Position numbers and translations under genes: made by a program. A stretch of 6,431 nucleotides of DNA from Desulfovibrio sp. OttesenSCG-928-G15 (GTDB lineage Bacteria > Desulfobacterota > Desulfovibrionia > Desulfovibrionales > Desulfovibrionaceae). Location of the stretch: positions 1 to 6,431 of the forward strand of contig JAJDIC010000103.1 of NCBI GenBank assembly GCA_030266525.1, read 5' to 3'. The notes beneath the pieces are model-generated. The model was not told the origin of the DNA. It worked only from the letters and a program-made list of their open reading frames with translations, and did no database searches. Of the stretch, positions 1 through 5,478 are shown in pieces. Positions within the stretch are counted from its first letter, which is position 1, and every line of letters begins with the position of its first letter.

Positions 1-2
1 CC

Positions 3-71
3 TGCATTGAGCTGATGCCTAAGAGCGCCGGAGCCATGCGCCAGCTTTTGCCTCACAGTGCCGCAGCGTAA
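3..71 (+). CDS. Possible C-terminal tail of an unidentified upstream gene
   Basis: The third forward frame is open from the left edge to a TAA at 69-71 and encodes 22 residues ending LLPHSAAA. Codon use is compatible with coding, but the fragment is too short to assign to a family. In many bacteria nadD precedes rsfS, yet this tail does not show a recognisable NadD C-terminus, so I give no symbol. A competing reading is that an upstream gene ends at the TGA at 13-15 in the first frame. In that case the weak hairpin around 21-47, followed by TTTT at 46-49, would lie just beyond it. Confidence 0.3.
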   Translation, partial: CIELMPKSAGAMRQLLPHSAAA

Positions 72-133
72 CGGTTTCTGATCTGGCGAGCGCCCTTTTC
101 CACCCCCCCCCCACCAATCCCCAGCATGCTTCA

Positions 134-162
134 TTGCGTCAGCGTGAAAAATGCTCTATAGC
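134..162 (+). promoter_or_regulatory. Possible sigma70 promoter of the rsfS operon
   Basis: TTGCGT at 134-139 and TATAGC at 157-162 are separated by exactly 17 bases. The -10 box matches the TATAAT consensus at four of six positions, but the -35 box matches only its TTG half. Transcription would start near 168-170, leaving a leader of about 50 bases before rsfS. It is a plausible but weak match found by eye, and no extended -10 TG is present. Confidence 0.3.
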
Positions 163-163
163 C

Positions 164-176
164 ATGAGGAGGTGAT
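164..176 (+). promoter_or_regulatory. Orphan perfect Shine-Dalgarno sequence / MRR mini-ORF
   Basis: AGGAGGTGAT at 167-176 matches the complement of the bacterial 16S rRNA 3' end over ten bases, far stronger than the other ribosome binding sites here. No ATG, GTG or TTG lies at a usable distance downstream (about 178-186). It is about 45 bases from the rsfS start, which has its own site at 213-218. The same bases form a minimal ORF, ATG AGG AGG TGA (164-175), encoding Met-Arg-Arg with two AGG arginine codons. It may be a ribosome standby or pausing site, or chance; the sequence alone cannot decide. Confidence 0.4.
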
Positions 177-220
177 ACACGCCTACCCTGTCCTGTCCTG
201 CGAACATTTTTTGAGGAACC

Positions 221-604
221 ATGCGCACCCCTGAACATACCTATTCGACTGCTCCGTTTACCGATAAAGCCGCCGCCTTTGTGGAGTGGCTTTCCGACAA
301 AAAGGCCAAAGATATTGTAGCCTTTGATCTTTCCCGCGAAAACAGTCTGTCCGAAGCGGTGGTTATTGCCACGGCAAACAGCGTCCGACACGGCCAGGGC
401 CTGGCTGAGCACGTTCTTAAAACAGCGCGGGAACAGAAATACGAATACCTGCGCATGGAAGGGGCCACAGTGGGCCAATGGATTCTGTTGGATTTCAATG
501 ACGTAATCGTCCATATTTTCCAGCCGGATACGCGCTCCCTGTTCCGCCTGGACGACCTGTGGGCCAAAGCCCCTGTTCTGGCCGACATGCGAGAGGAGTC
601 CTGA
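221..604 (+). CDS. rsfS: Ribosome silencing factor RsfS (Iojap/YbeB family)
   Basis: This 127-residue protein belongs to the RsfS/DUF143 family, which binds ribosomal protein uL14 on the large subunit and blocks subunit joining when nutrients are scarce. The family core is visible: a helical N-terminus (residues 14-30), the segment DIVAFDLS (31-38), then the strongly conserved block GATVGQWILLDFNDVIVHIF (81-100) and the ending RSLFRLDDLW (105-114). Length fits the family (about 105-130). The start is fixed: an in-frame TGA lies at 212-214, ATG 221 is the first start after it, and GAGGAA sits at 213-218. The TGA stop abuts the ATG of gpmI without a gap, and AGGAG for gpmI lies within the last rsfS codons, indicating translational coupling. 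Identification is firm. Confidence 0.95.
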   Translation: MRTPEHTYSTAPFTDKAAAFVEWLSDKKAKDIVAFDLSRENSLSEAVVIATANSVRHGQGLAEHVLKTAREQKYEYLRMEGATVGQWILLDFNDVIVHIFQPDTRSLFRLDDLWAKAPVLADMREES

Positions 605-2137
605 ATGTCCGCAAGACCCACCCCCACTCTTCTGCTTATTCTTGACGGCTGGGGCCAGGCCCCGGCAGGACCGGGTAATGCCGTATACCTTGCGAACACT
701 CCCAACATTGACGCCATGATGGCCCTGCCCTCCAGGGCGCGGCTTTTGTGCGCGGGCCGCGCCGTTGGTCTGCCCGAAGGCTATATGGGCAATTCCGAAG
801 TCGGTCACATGAACATGGGTGCCGGGCGCATTGTCTACCAGGACATGACCCGCATTGATATCGCAGTGGAAGACGGCAGCTTTGCCGTTAACCCGGTTAT
901 TACCGCCACCCTGCAAGCTGCCGCACAAAGCGGCGGTACGCTGCATATTCTCGGACTTTTGTCTGACGGCGGGGTTCACAGCCACATCCACCACCTGTTC
1001 GCCCTTATGGACGCCGCCGCCAAAGCGAATGTGCCCGTTGCCGTCCACGCATTTATGGACGGGCGCGACACCGCACCGGATTCGGGCATCGGCTATATGG
1101 AGCAACTTGTTTCCCGCCTCGGCCCCAAAGCGCAAGTGGCCTCTGTTTCCGGTCGGTACTACGCCATGGACCGGGACAAGCGCTGGGAACGTACAAAACA
1201 GGCATGGGACGCCATGGTCAACGGAACCGGAGAAATATTTACCGACCCCGTACAGGCCGTCAAGGCGGCGTATGCTGTCGGCAAAACGGACGAATTCATA
1301 CCCCCCTGTCTTGTCGCAGCTGACGGCAAACACCCAACCCTGATCAAGGACGGCGACGCCGTGTTCTTCCTGAACTTCCGGGCTGACCGGGCCAGGCAGA
1401 TTTCCCAGTGCCTCTTTGACAAAGAGTTCCGAGAGTTTGACCGGGGCGCGGAGCCGCGCCTTGCCGCTTTTGCCACCATGACGGCGTATCAGGGAGATTT
1501 CCCCATGCCCGTGGCCTTTGAGCGCCAAAGCCTGGAAAAAGGCCTTGGTCAAATAGTTTCCGAACAGGGGTTGAAGCAGCTTCGTATCGCGGAAACGGAA
1601 AAATACGCCCACGTCACGTACTTTTTCAACGGCGGCAAGGAAGACCCCTTCCCTGGTGAAGATCGATGCCTTGTGCCCTCGCCAAGAGATGTGCCTACCT
1701 ATGATCTCAAGCCGGAAATGAGCGTTTTTGAAGTGACGGACAAGCTCCTGGACGCCTGGAATTCCGGCAAATACGATCTTGTCGTCTGCAACTTTGCCAA
1801 CCTGGACATGGTCGGCCACACCGGTATTATCCCGGCGGCCATCAAGGCCTGCGAGGCTGTGGACTCCTGCGTCGGCCGCGTGGTGGAGGCTGTTCGGGCC
1901 AAAAAGGGCAGGCTGGTCATGACGGCAGACCACGGCAACGCCGAAGAAGAACTTACACCGGACGGGCACCCGCAAACGGCCCACAGCAAAAATCCGGTGG
2001 AAATCATCATTATGGACGATGACGCGCCGCGCCCGCTCAAAGACGGCAAGCTTGGCGACATAGCCCCGACCATCCTGCATATGTGGGGCATTGCCCGGCC
2101 GGAAGAAATGACCGGCACAGCCATTACGGAGGTATAG
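605..2137 (+). CDS. gpmI: 2,3-bisphosphoglycerate-independent phosphoglycerate mutase
   Basis: This cytosolic enzyme interconverts 3- and 2-phosphoglycerate in glycolysis and gluconeogenesis, using two divalent metals (usually Mn2+) and a phosphoserine intermediate. It is an alkaline phosphatase superfamily member of 510 residues, the usual length (about 510-515). Visible hallmarks are the metal-binding LILDGWG with Asp14, the nucleophile Ser64 in MGNSEVGHMNMGAGR (61-75), and the transferase-domain motifs HSHIHH (125-130), DGRDT (152-156), SGRYYAMDRD (182-191) and FRADRAR (258-264). Lys333 lies in TEKYAHVTYFFNGG, Asp401/His405 in NLDMVGHTG, Asp442/His443 in TADHGNAEE, and His460 follows. All catalytic residues appear intact. 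The start is set by AGGAG at 594-598 and by abutting rsfS. The gene ends one base before the next ATG. Confidence 0.97.
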   Translation: MSARPTPTLLLILDGWGQAPAGPGNAVYLANTPNIDAMMALPSRARLLCAGRAVGLPEGYMGNSEVGHMNMGAGRIVYQDMTRIDIAVEDGSFAVNPVITATLQAAAQSGGTLHILGLLSDGGVHSHIHHLFALMDAAAKANVPVAVHAFMDGRDTAPDSGIGYMEQLVSRLGPKAQVASVSGRYYAMDRDKRWERTKQAWDAMVNGTGEIFTDPVQAVKAAYAVGKTDEFIPPCLVAADGKHPTLIKDGDAVFFLNFRADRARQISQCLFDKEFREFDRGAEPRLAAFATMTAYQGDFPMPVAFERQSLEKGLGQIVSEQGLKQLRIAETEKYAHVTYFFNGGKEDPFPGEDRCLVPSPRDVPTYDLKPEMSVFEVTDKLLDAWNSGKYDLVVCNFANLDMVGHTGIIPAAIKACEAVDSCVGRVVEAVRAKKGRLVMTADHGNAEEELTPDGHPQTAHSKNPVEIIIMDDDAPRPLKDGKLGDIAPTILHMWGIARPEEMTGTAITEV

Positions 2138-2138
2138 T

Positions 2139-2375
2139 ATGGCCCGTCCACCAGTGGCACCGGTCAAACCCATAGGCATGGAGCTGGTGTTTTTTTACCC
2201 CTGCCCCTTTTGCCAGCGCGAGCTTCCGCTGGTTGCTCCCAGTCAGCCGGGAATAATTACCTGCGACGTATGCCGACAGAACTTCCCCATTATTCCCGTG
2301 GACGAGCATTCGATCCAGTACGTCAAACTCATGCTGGCCGACGGCCCTGCCGCAATAGACCCGGATTACCTGTAA
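2139..2375 (+). CDS. Small zinc-ribbon-like protein of unknown function
   Basis: This 78-residue protein has two CxxC pairs, Cys22-x2-Cys25 in CPFCQRE and Cys42-x2-Cys45 in CDVCRQ, spaced by 16 residues as in a structural zinc ribbon. The rest is short: a proline-rich basic N-terminus (residues 3-13), a hydrophobic turn ELVFFYP before the first pair, and a C-terminal segment (51-78) ending in acidic residues with a likely helix around SIQYVKLMLA. No signal peptide or membrane segment is evident, so it is probably cytosolic. GGAGG at 2128-2132 lies six bases before the ATG, and the ATG begins one base after the gpmI stop, so it is translationally coupled to gpmI. I recognise no characterised family. 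The CPFC/CDVC pattern could bind zinc for RNA, DNA or protein contact; redox activity is less likely. That this is a gene is well supported; its role is open. Confidence 0.82.
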   Translation: MARPPVAPVKPIGMELVFFYPCPFCQRELPLVAPSQPGIITCDVCRQNFPIIPVDEHSIQYVKLMLADGPAAIDPDYL

Positions 2376-2512
2376 GGCAGTTACCCGGAGTATGCCCGCA
2401 AGGGCGATCATCCTACACCCCCCATGCCGATTCAAGGCGGGCATCCCCTTGCGGGATGGGGGGGGTGGAACCCCACATGCCTACTGATGGCTTCAGCAAA
2501 CAAAAAAAAGTA
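2376..2512 (+). other. Hairpin-rich spacer / leader of rsmG
   Basis: This is the only sizeable gap inside the rsfS-MFS gene run. It contains several overlapping inverted repeats that cannot all form together. CACCCCCCAT (2416-2425) can pair with ATG-G8-TG (2456-2467) with two extra G. CATCCC (2442-2447) can pair with GGGATG (2453-2458) around a five-base loop. GGGG (2462-2465) can pair with CCCC (2471-2474) around TGGAA. GGCAT (2440-2444) can pair with ATGCC at 2424-2428 or at 2477-2481. No T tract follows, so it is not an intrinsic terminator. An A8 run (2502-2509) lies just before ATG 2513. It may be a translational control element, or an RNA-stability hairpin between cistrons. Confidence 0.45.
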
Positions 2513-3193
2513 ATGTCCCGTTCGCCCAAACCGCCTTGCACGCCAGAAACTGTGCGCGAAGTGCTGGATTCTCCGGCTTTCGCCGGTTGCGCCCTTGCCC
2601 GGACCGCTTCGCAGCAGACCGTGCAAAACCTGTGTTCCTATCTGATTTTACTGGAAAAGTGGAACAAGGTGATGAACCTTGTCGGCCCGGCAGGCTGGCA
2701 GGACATGCTGGTACACCTGGTGGCGGACAGCTTCTACCTTGCCGCAAGCATCAGCGAACTGGACCTTCCTGAAACCCCCGAATGCCGCGACCTGGGGGCA
2801 GGAGCAGGCCTTCCCGGCCTTCCTCTGCGCATGATCTGGCAGAAAGGGAACTATACATTGGTCGAGGCAAGGGAAAAACGTGCTCTTTTTTTAAGCACCT
2901 GCCTTGCCGCCTCGCCGCTGCCCGGCGTGCGCATATTTCAGGGGCGGGTGGAGCGCTATTTCGCCGAAACGCCCTGGGCCGACCTTACTGTCAGCAGGGC
3001 CTTTCTGCCCTGGGAAAAAGTGCTTGAATTGATTGACGCCTTTACCCGCCCCGGCGATTTCTGTCTTTTTTTAACCCACGCCCCGCTGCCCGAAGCCCTG
3101 CCTTTTGGCTGGCAAGCCCGTTCAAGCCGCGCCTACGGAACCGGCGGCGGCAGTTGCCACGACCGCCATATCTGGGCGCTCCAGAAGTCGTAA
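2513..3193 (+). CDS. rsmG: 16S rRNA (guanine-N7) methyltransferase RsmG
   Basis: RsmG (GidB) uses S-adenosylmethionine to methylate N7 of the G equivalent to E. coli 16S G527 in the 530 loop; loss is known to give low-level streptomycin resistance. From ATG 2513 the protein has 226 residues. The helical N-terminal part carries LLEKWNKVMNLVGP (46-59), the SAM-binding Rossmann motif is DLGAGAGLPGLPL (93-105), then LVEAREKRALFL (117-128) and ADLTVSRAF (156-164). Two deviations stand out: the usual RHxxDS is here HLVADS (68-73), and the usual lysine-glycine near 188 is replaced by LTHAP. The start is uncertain. In-frame ATG 2477 (238 residues) has GGTGGA at 2464-2469; ATG 2513 has only an A-rich run in front but suits family length. 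The MFS gene begins three bases after the stop. Confidence 0.9.
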   Translation: MSRSPKPPCTPETVREVLDSPAFAGCALARTASQQTVQNLCSYLILLEKWNKVMNLVGPAGWQDMLVHLVADSFYLAASISELDLPETPECRDLGAGAGLPGLPLRMIWQKGNYTLVEAREKRALFLSTCLAASPLPGVRIFQGRVERYFAETPWADLTVSRAFLPWEKVLELIDAFTRPGDFCLFLTHAPLPEALPFGWQARSSRAYGTGGGSCHDRHIWALQKS

Positions 3194-3196
3194 TCC

Positions 3197-4390
3197 ATGC
3201 GCCACCCGGTCTTGAACCTTGTGCTTGGCCTGTCCCTTACAACAAGCGTGGGCATATCCGGCCTTATTCCGATTTTGCCGCGTGTTGCCGCGCATTTTGG
3301 CCTGCCCCCGGCAGATTCGTGGATGATAATCGCCGCATACGCCCTGGCCGGGCTGTGTTGCGTACCCCTTTCCGGCATCCTGTCCGACCGCATGGGCCGA
3401 AAAGCCCTGCTCATTCCCGCGCTGCTGCTCTTCATTATGGGCGGCACCGGCTGCGCCATGGCGGCAAGCTTCAACCAGCTTCTTGCCTGGCGGGTTGTGC
3501 AGGGCATGGGCAGCGCCTCTTTGAGCATCCTGGCCACTTCAATCATTGCAGACACCTGGCAGGGAATGGAGCGCATCAGGGCCATGAGCCTGAACGCCTT
3601 TGTCCTTGGGGTCAGCACAGCGGCCTGCCCCGCCCTTGGCGGTGCGCTCGGCATGCTGGACTGGCGGCTGAGTTTTTTGCTCCCCCTGCCCGCGCTGGTT
3701 CTGGTCTGGATGGCCTGGCGACTGCCGCTGTTACTGCCGGTGAAGGGCGCTTCCTTAAAGGCTTACGCTGCGGCCTGCCTTGACTGTATGCTCAAACGAC
3801 GCACGCTGTGGCTGCTCTGCCTTACGCTACTCACCTTCATCATGATGTCCGGGCCGATAATTACCTGCTTCCCCCTGCTTGCCGAGAGCATTTTTGCGGC
3901 CAGCCCGCTGGAATGCGGGCTGCTCATAGCAAGCGCCTCCCTTTCAGCCGGGCTAAGCGCCCCCATGCTGCCAAGGCTGTGCAAGACGCTGTCCTGCGCC
4001 GCCATTCTGGTTATGGCAACAGCGGCCTATATTGCCGCCTTTGTGTGCATCGGGCTTGCCCCCGGCTTTGCCTGGCTGGTGCCGGGCCTTTTGCTGTACG
4101 GCCTGGGTCAGGGGCTTAACCTGCCGCTGGTGCAAACCCTGCTCGTCGGCCAGGCAAAAGATTCCGAACGCGGGGCACTCATGGCTCTGAACGCCATGCT
4201 GCTACGGGCAGGCCAAAATATCGGACCATGGGGTTTTGGCAGCCTTGCCGCAGCGCTCGGCCCCGGCACAGCCATTCTTTTCGGCTGCGTTCCGGCCCTG
4301 GCAATCCTGCTTGTTTCACGAGCCATTCCCCTTCCTCTCGCGGGCGAACTTTCTGCCACGGCTGCAGAAGCCGCTTCACCCGGCGAATAA
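3197..4390 (+). CDS. MFS transporter, drug:H+ antiporter-like (DHA1 type)
   Basis: This 397-residue, very hydrophobic protein fits a 12-helix inner-membrane major facilitator; helices by eye lie near 5-27, 42-62, 70-90, 94-116, 131-153, 158-178, 203-228, 237-257, 266-287, 290-312, 325-350 and 355-375. Motif A is clear between helices 2 and 3, GILSDRMGRK (60-69), and motif B in helix 4 is RVVQGMGSA (99-107). Helix 5 carries an antiporter motif C-like SxxxCPALGG (140-149), with Ser and Cys where Gly is usual. This suggests a proton-driven exporter of small molecules in the Bcr/CflA/DHA1 group; the substrate cannot be read from the sequence. The start three bases after rsmG has only a weak site (AGAAG, 3183-3187), which points to translational coupling. 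The C-terminal tail (380-397) is Ala/Glu/Ser-rich and probably cytoplasmic. Confidence 0.88.
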   Translation: MRHPVLNLVLGLSLTTSVGISGLIPILPRVAAHFGLPPADSWMIIAAYALAGLCCVPLSGILSDRMGRKALLIPALLLFIMGGTGCAMAASFNQLLAWRVVQGMGSASLSILATSIIADTWQGMERIRAMSLNAFVLGVSTAACPALGGALGMLDWRLSFLLPLPALVLVWMAWRLPLLLPVKGASLKAYAAACLDCMLKRRTLWLLCLTLLTFIMMSGPIITCFPLLAESIFAASPLECGLLIASASLSAGLSAPMLPRLCKTLSCAAILVMATAAYIAAFVCIGLAPGFAWLVPGLLLYGLGQGLNLPLVQTLLVGQAKDSERGALMALNAMLLRAGQNIGPWGFGSLAAALGPGTAILFGCVPALAILLVSRAIPLPLAGELSATAAEAASPGE

Positions 4391-4413
4391 CGCAGTCCGC
4401 CTGGACCTGTGCG
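4391..4413 (+). other. Short hairpin directly after the MFS stop codon
   Basis: CGCA-GTCC (4391-4398) can pair with GGAC (4403-4406) and TGCG (4410-4413), leaving a four-base loop and a three-base bulge. No T run follows, so it is not a standard intrinsic terminator. It may protect the 3' end of the upstream transcript, since the dapA promoter begins only 11 bases further on. Confidence 0.3.
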
Positions 4414-4423
4414 ACAAACAAGG

Positions 4424-4452
4424 TTGACGGAAAAGCCCTTGCATGGTTGAAT
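4424..4452 (+). promoter_or_regulatory. Sigma70-type promoter of dapA with extended -10
   Basis: TTGACG (4424-4429, five of six matches to the -35 consensus) and TTGAAT (4447-4452, four of six to the -10 consensus) are exactly 17 bases apart. A TG at 4444-4445, one base upstream of the -10 box, makes an extended -10. Transcription would start near 4458-4460, giving an untranslated leader of about 43 bases. It lies in the 111-base gap between the MFS gene and dapA, so dapA probably heads its own transcript. It is the best promoter match noticed in the window. Confidence 0.6.
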
Positions 4453-4489
4453 GAGTCCGCGCCAAATTTTACAAGTCCTTATGCGTATC

Positions 4490-4494
4490 GGAGG
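4490..4494 (+). promoter_or_regulatory. Ribosome binding site deciding the dapA start
   Basis: GGAGG lies seven bases before ATG 4502 and fixes that codon as the start. The in-frame ATG at 4451 would add 17 residues with no family counterpart, overlaps the predicted -10 box and has no ribosome binding site. Confidence 0.85.
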
Positions 4495-4501
4495 TATCAC
4501 C

Positions 4502-5383
4502 ATGCAACTTAGCGGAGCGTTTACCGCGCTTGTCACGCCTTTCAAGAACGGCACCATTGATGAAGAAGCCTACAGGGAACTCATTGAATGGCAGATTACC
4601 GAAGGCATTGACGGGCTTGTCCCCTGCGGGACCACGGGCGAATCAGCCACCCTGTCCCATGACGAGCATGAAGCTGTCATCCGGATATGCATCGAGCAGG
4701 CCAAAGGCCGGGTGCCGGTTATTGCCGGAGCCGGTTCCAACAATACCCGTGAAGCCGTGGGCCTGGCCCGCTACGCAAAAAAGGCCGGGGCCGATGCCAT
4801 TCTTTTGATTACGCCTTACTACAACAAGCCCGGTCAGGAAGGCCTGTACCGCCACTTCAAGGCCATTGCAGCCGAAGTGTCCATACCCACCGTGCTCTAC
4901 AACGTGCCGGGGCGCACCGGCATAAACATGCTGCCCGCCACCGTAGCCCGACTGTACAAGGAAATTCCGGACATTATCGGCCTGAAAGAAGCCACCGCAG
5001 ACCTTGTTCAAGTATCGAACATTCTTGAACAATGCGGTGACGGCTTCATCCTGCTTTCCGGCGACGACTTTACCGTACTGCCCACCCTGGCTGTTGGCGG
5101 CAAGGGTGTTATTTCGGTTTCATCCAACATCGCCCCGCGCGACATGCACGAGTTGTGCGCCGCCTTTTTCGCGGGTGACATGGCAAAGGCAAAATCCCTG
5201 CACTACAAGCTTGAACCGCTGAACAGGGGCTGCTTCCTCGAATCCAACCCCGTGCCCGCAAAAACAGCGCTCAGCCTTTTGCGCGGCATTGACGGCACCC
5301 CCCGTCTGCCCCTTGTTCCCCTGCAAGCGGAAAACCTGGACAAGCTCAAAGCCATTCTCAAGGCCTACGGCTTTTCACTGTAA
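4502..5383 (+). CDS. dapA: 4-hydroxy-tetrahydrodipicolinate synthase
   Basis: DapA condenses pyruvate with aspartate semialdehyde, the first committed step of lysine and meso-diaminopimelate synthesis, so it feeds both protein and peptidoglycan. The 293-residue TIM-barrel protein matches the family length (E. coli 292). Key residues are in place: Thr44/Thr45 in PCGTTGESATLS (41-52), Tyr107 in TPYYNKP, Tyr133 and Arg138 in VLYNVPGRTG, and the Schiff-base Lys162 in GLKEATAD. Residues lining the lysine feedback site in the E. coli enzyme also appear conserved at the same numbers: Ser48, Ala49, His53, His56, Asn80, Glu84 and Tyr106. I therefore infer lysine inhibition of the E. coli type. It is flanked by its own promoter and a terminator, and so is likely monocistronic. 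Confidence 0.97.
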   Translation: MQLSGAFTALVTPFKNGTIDEEAYRELIEWQITEGIDGLVPCGTTGESATLSHDEHEAVIRICIEQAKGRVPVIAGAGSNNTREAVGLARYAKKAGADAILLITPYYNKPGQEGLYRHFKAIAAEVSIPTVLYNVPGRTGINMLPATVARLYKEIPDIIGLKEATADLVQVSNILEQCGDGFILLSGDDFTVLPTLAVGGKGVISVSSNIAPRDMHELCAAFFAGDMAKAKSLHYKLEPLNRGCFLESNPVPAKTALSLLRGIDGTPRLPLVPLQAENLDKLKAILKAYGFSL

Positions 5384-5387
5384 TACC

Positions 5388-5423
5388 AAGGCGGTCAGCG
5401 CACACACCGCTAGCCGCCTTTTT
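5388..5423 (+). terminator. Intrinsic terminator after dapA
   Basis: AAGGCGG (5388-5394) pairs with CCGCCTT (5414-5420); the stem continues through a U-G wobble and one C-A mismatch into AGCG (5397-5400) with CGCT (5408-5411), closing a seven-base loop. Five T residues (5419-5423) follow the GC-rich stem. It begins five bases after the dapA stop and separates dapA from glpX. Confidence 0.85.
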
Positions 5424-5464
5424 CATGACAACTGCGTCCACCCTCTTTTCGTTCACCAACCACC

Positions 5465-5469
5465 GGAGG
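5465..5469 (+). promoter_or_regulatory. Ribosome binding site deciding the glpX GTG start
   Basis: GGAGG lies nine bases before GTG 5479. The first in-frame ATG (5623) would remove the conserved VTEAAALASARW block, so GTG is the supported start. Confidence 0.8.
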
Positions 5470-5478
5470 CAACTACCC

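Larger units (their letters stand above)
72..220 (+). other. Non-coding leader upstream of rsfS
   Basis: No supported gene lies in this stretch. From left to right it holds a run of ten C residues (103-112), an 8-bp perfect palindrome AGCATGCT (123-130), a possible promoter (134-162), a perfect but start-less Shine-Dalgarno sequence (167-176), a short direct repeat of CCTGT (187-200, nearly three copies) and a T6 tract (207-212) just before the rsfS ribosome binding site. It looks like the regulatory leader of the rsfS-gpmI unit rather than a simple intergenic spacer. Confidence 0.5.

Noticed and set aside
21..49. Possible terminator for an upstream gene ending at base 15
   Set aside because: The stem is a four-base GCGC pair plus AAG/CTT across an uneven internal loop, followed by only four T; this is too weak to call.
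80..98. GGCG-AG-CGCC followed by CTTTTCC as a terminator
   Set aside because: The loop would be two bases, and opening it leaves a three-base stem, so it is not stable enough to support.
131..2179. 682-codon open frame on the minus strand covering gpmI and rsfS
   Set aside because: It is antisense to two genes with intact catalytic or family motifs. Its protein shows no recognisable domain, and its Gly/His/Val/Arg-rich composition is typical of the reverse complement of GC-biased coding DNA.
2392..2487. 31-codon ORF in the gap before rsmG
   Set aside because: GGAG lies only one base before its ATG, its sequence follows the hairpin and G-run bases, and it resembles no known leader peptide.
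2210..2512. N-terminal extension of the rsmG frame back to ATG 2210
   Set aside because: The frame happens to stay open, but it overlaps the well-supported zinc-ribbon gene, gives an arginine-rich low-quality sequence and would add about 100 residues absent from RsmG proteins.
4451..4501. Upstream in-frame ATG for dapA
   Set aside because: It overlaps the predicted -10 box and has no ribosome binding site, while ATG 4502 has GGAGG at ideal distance and matches the family N-terminus.
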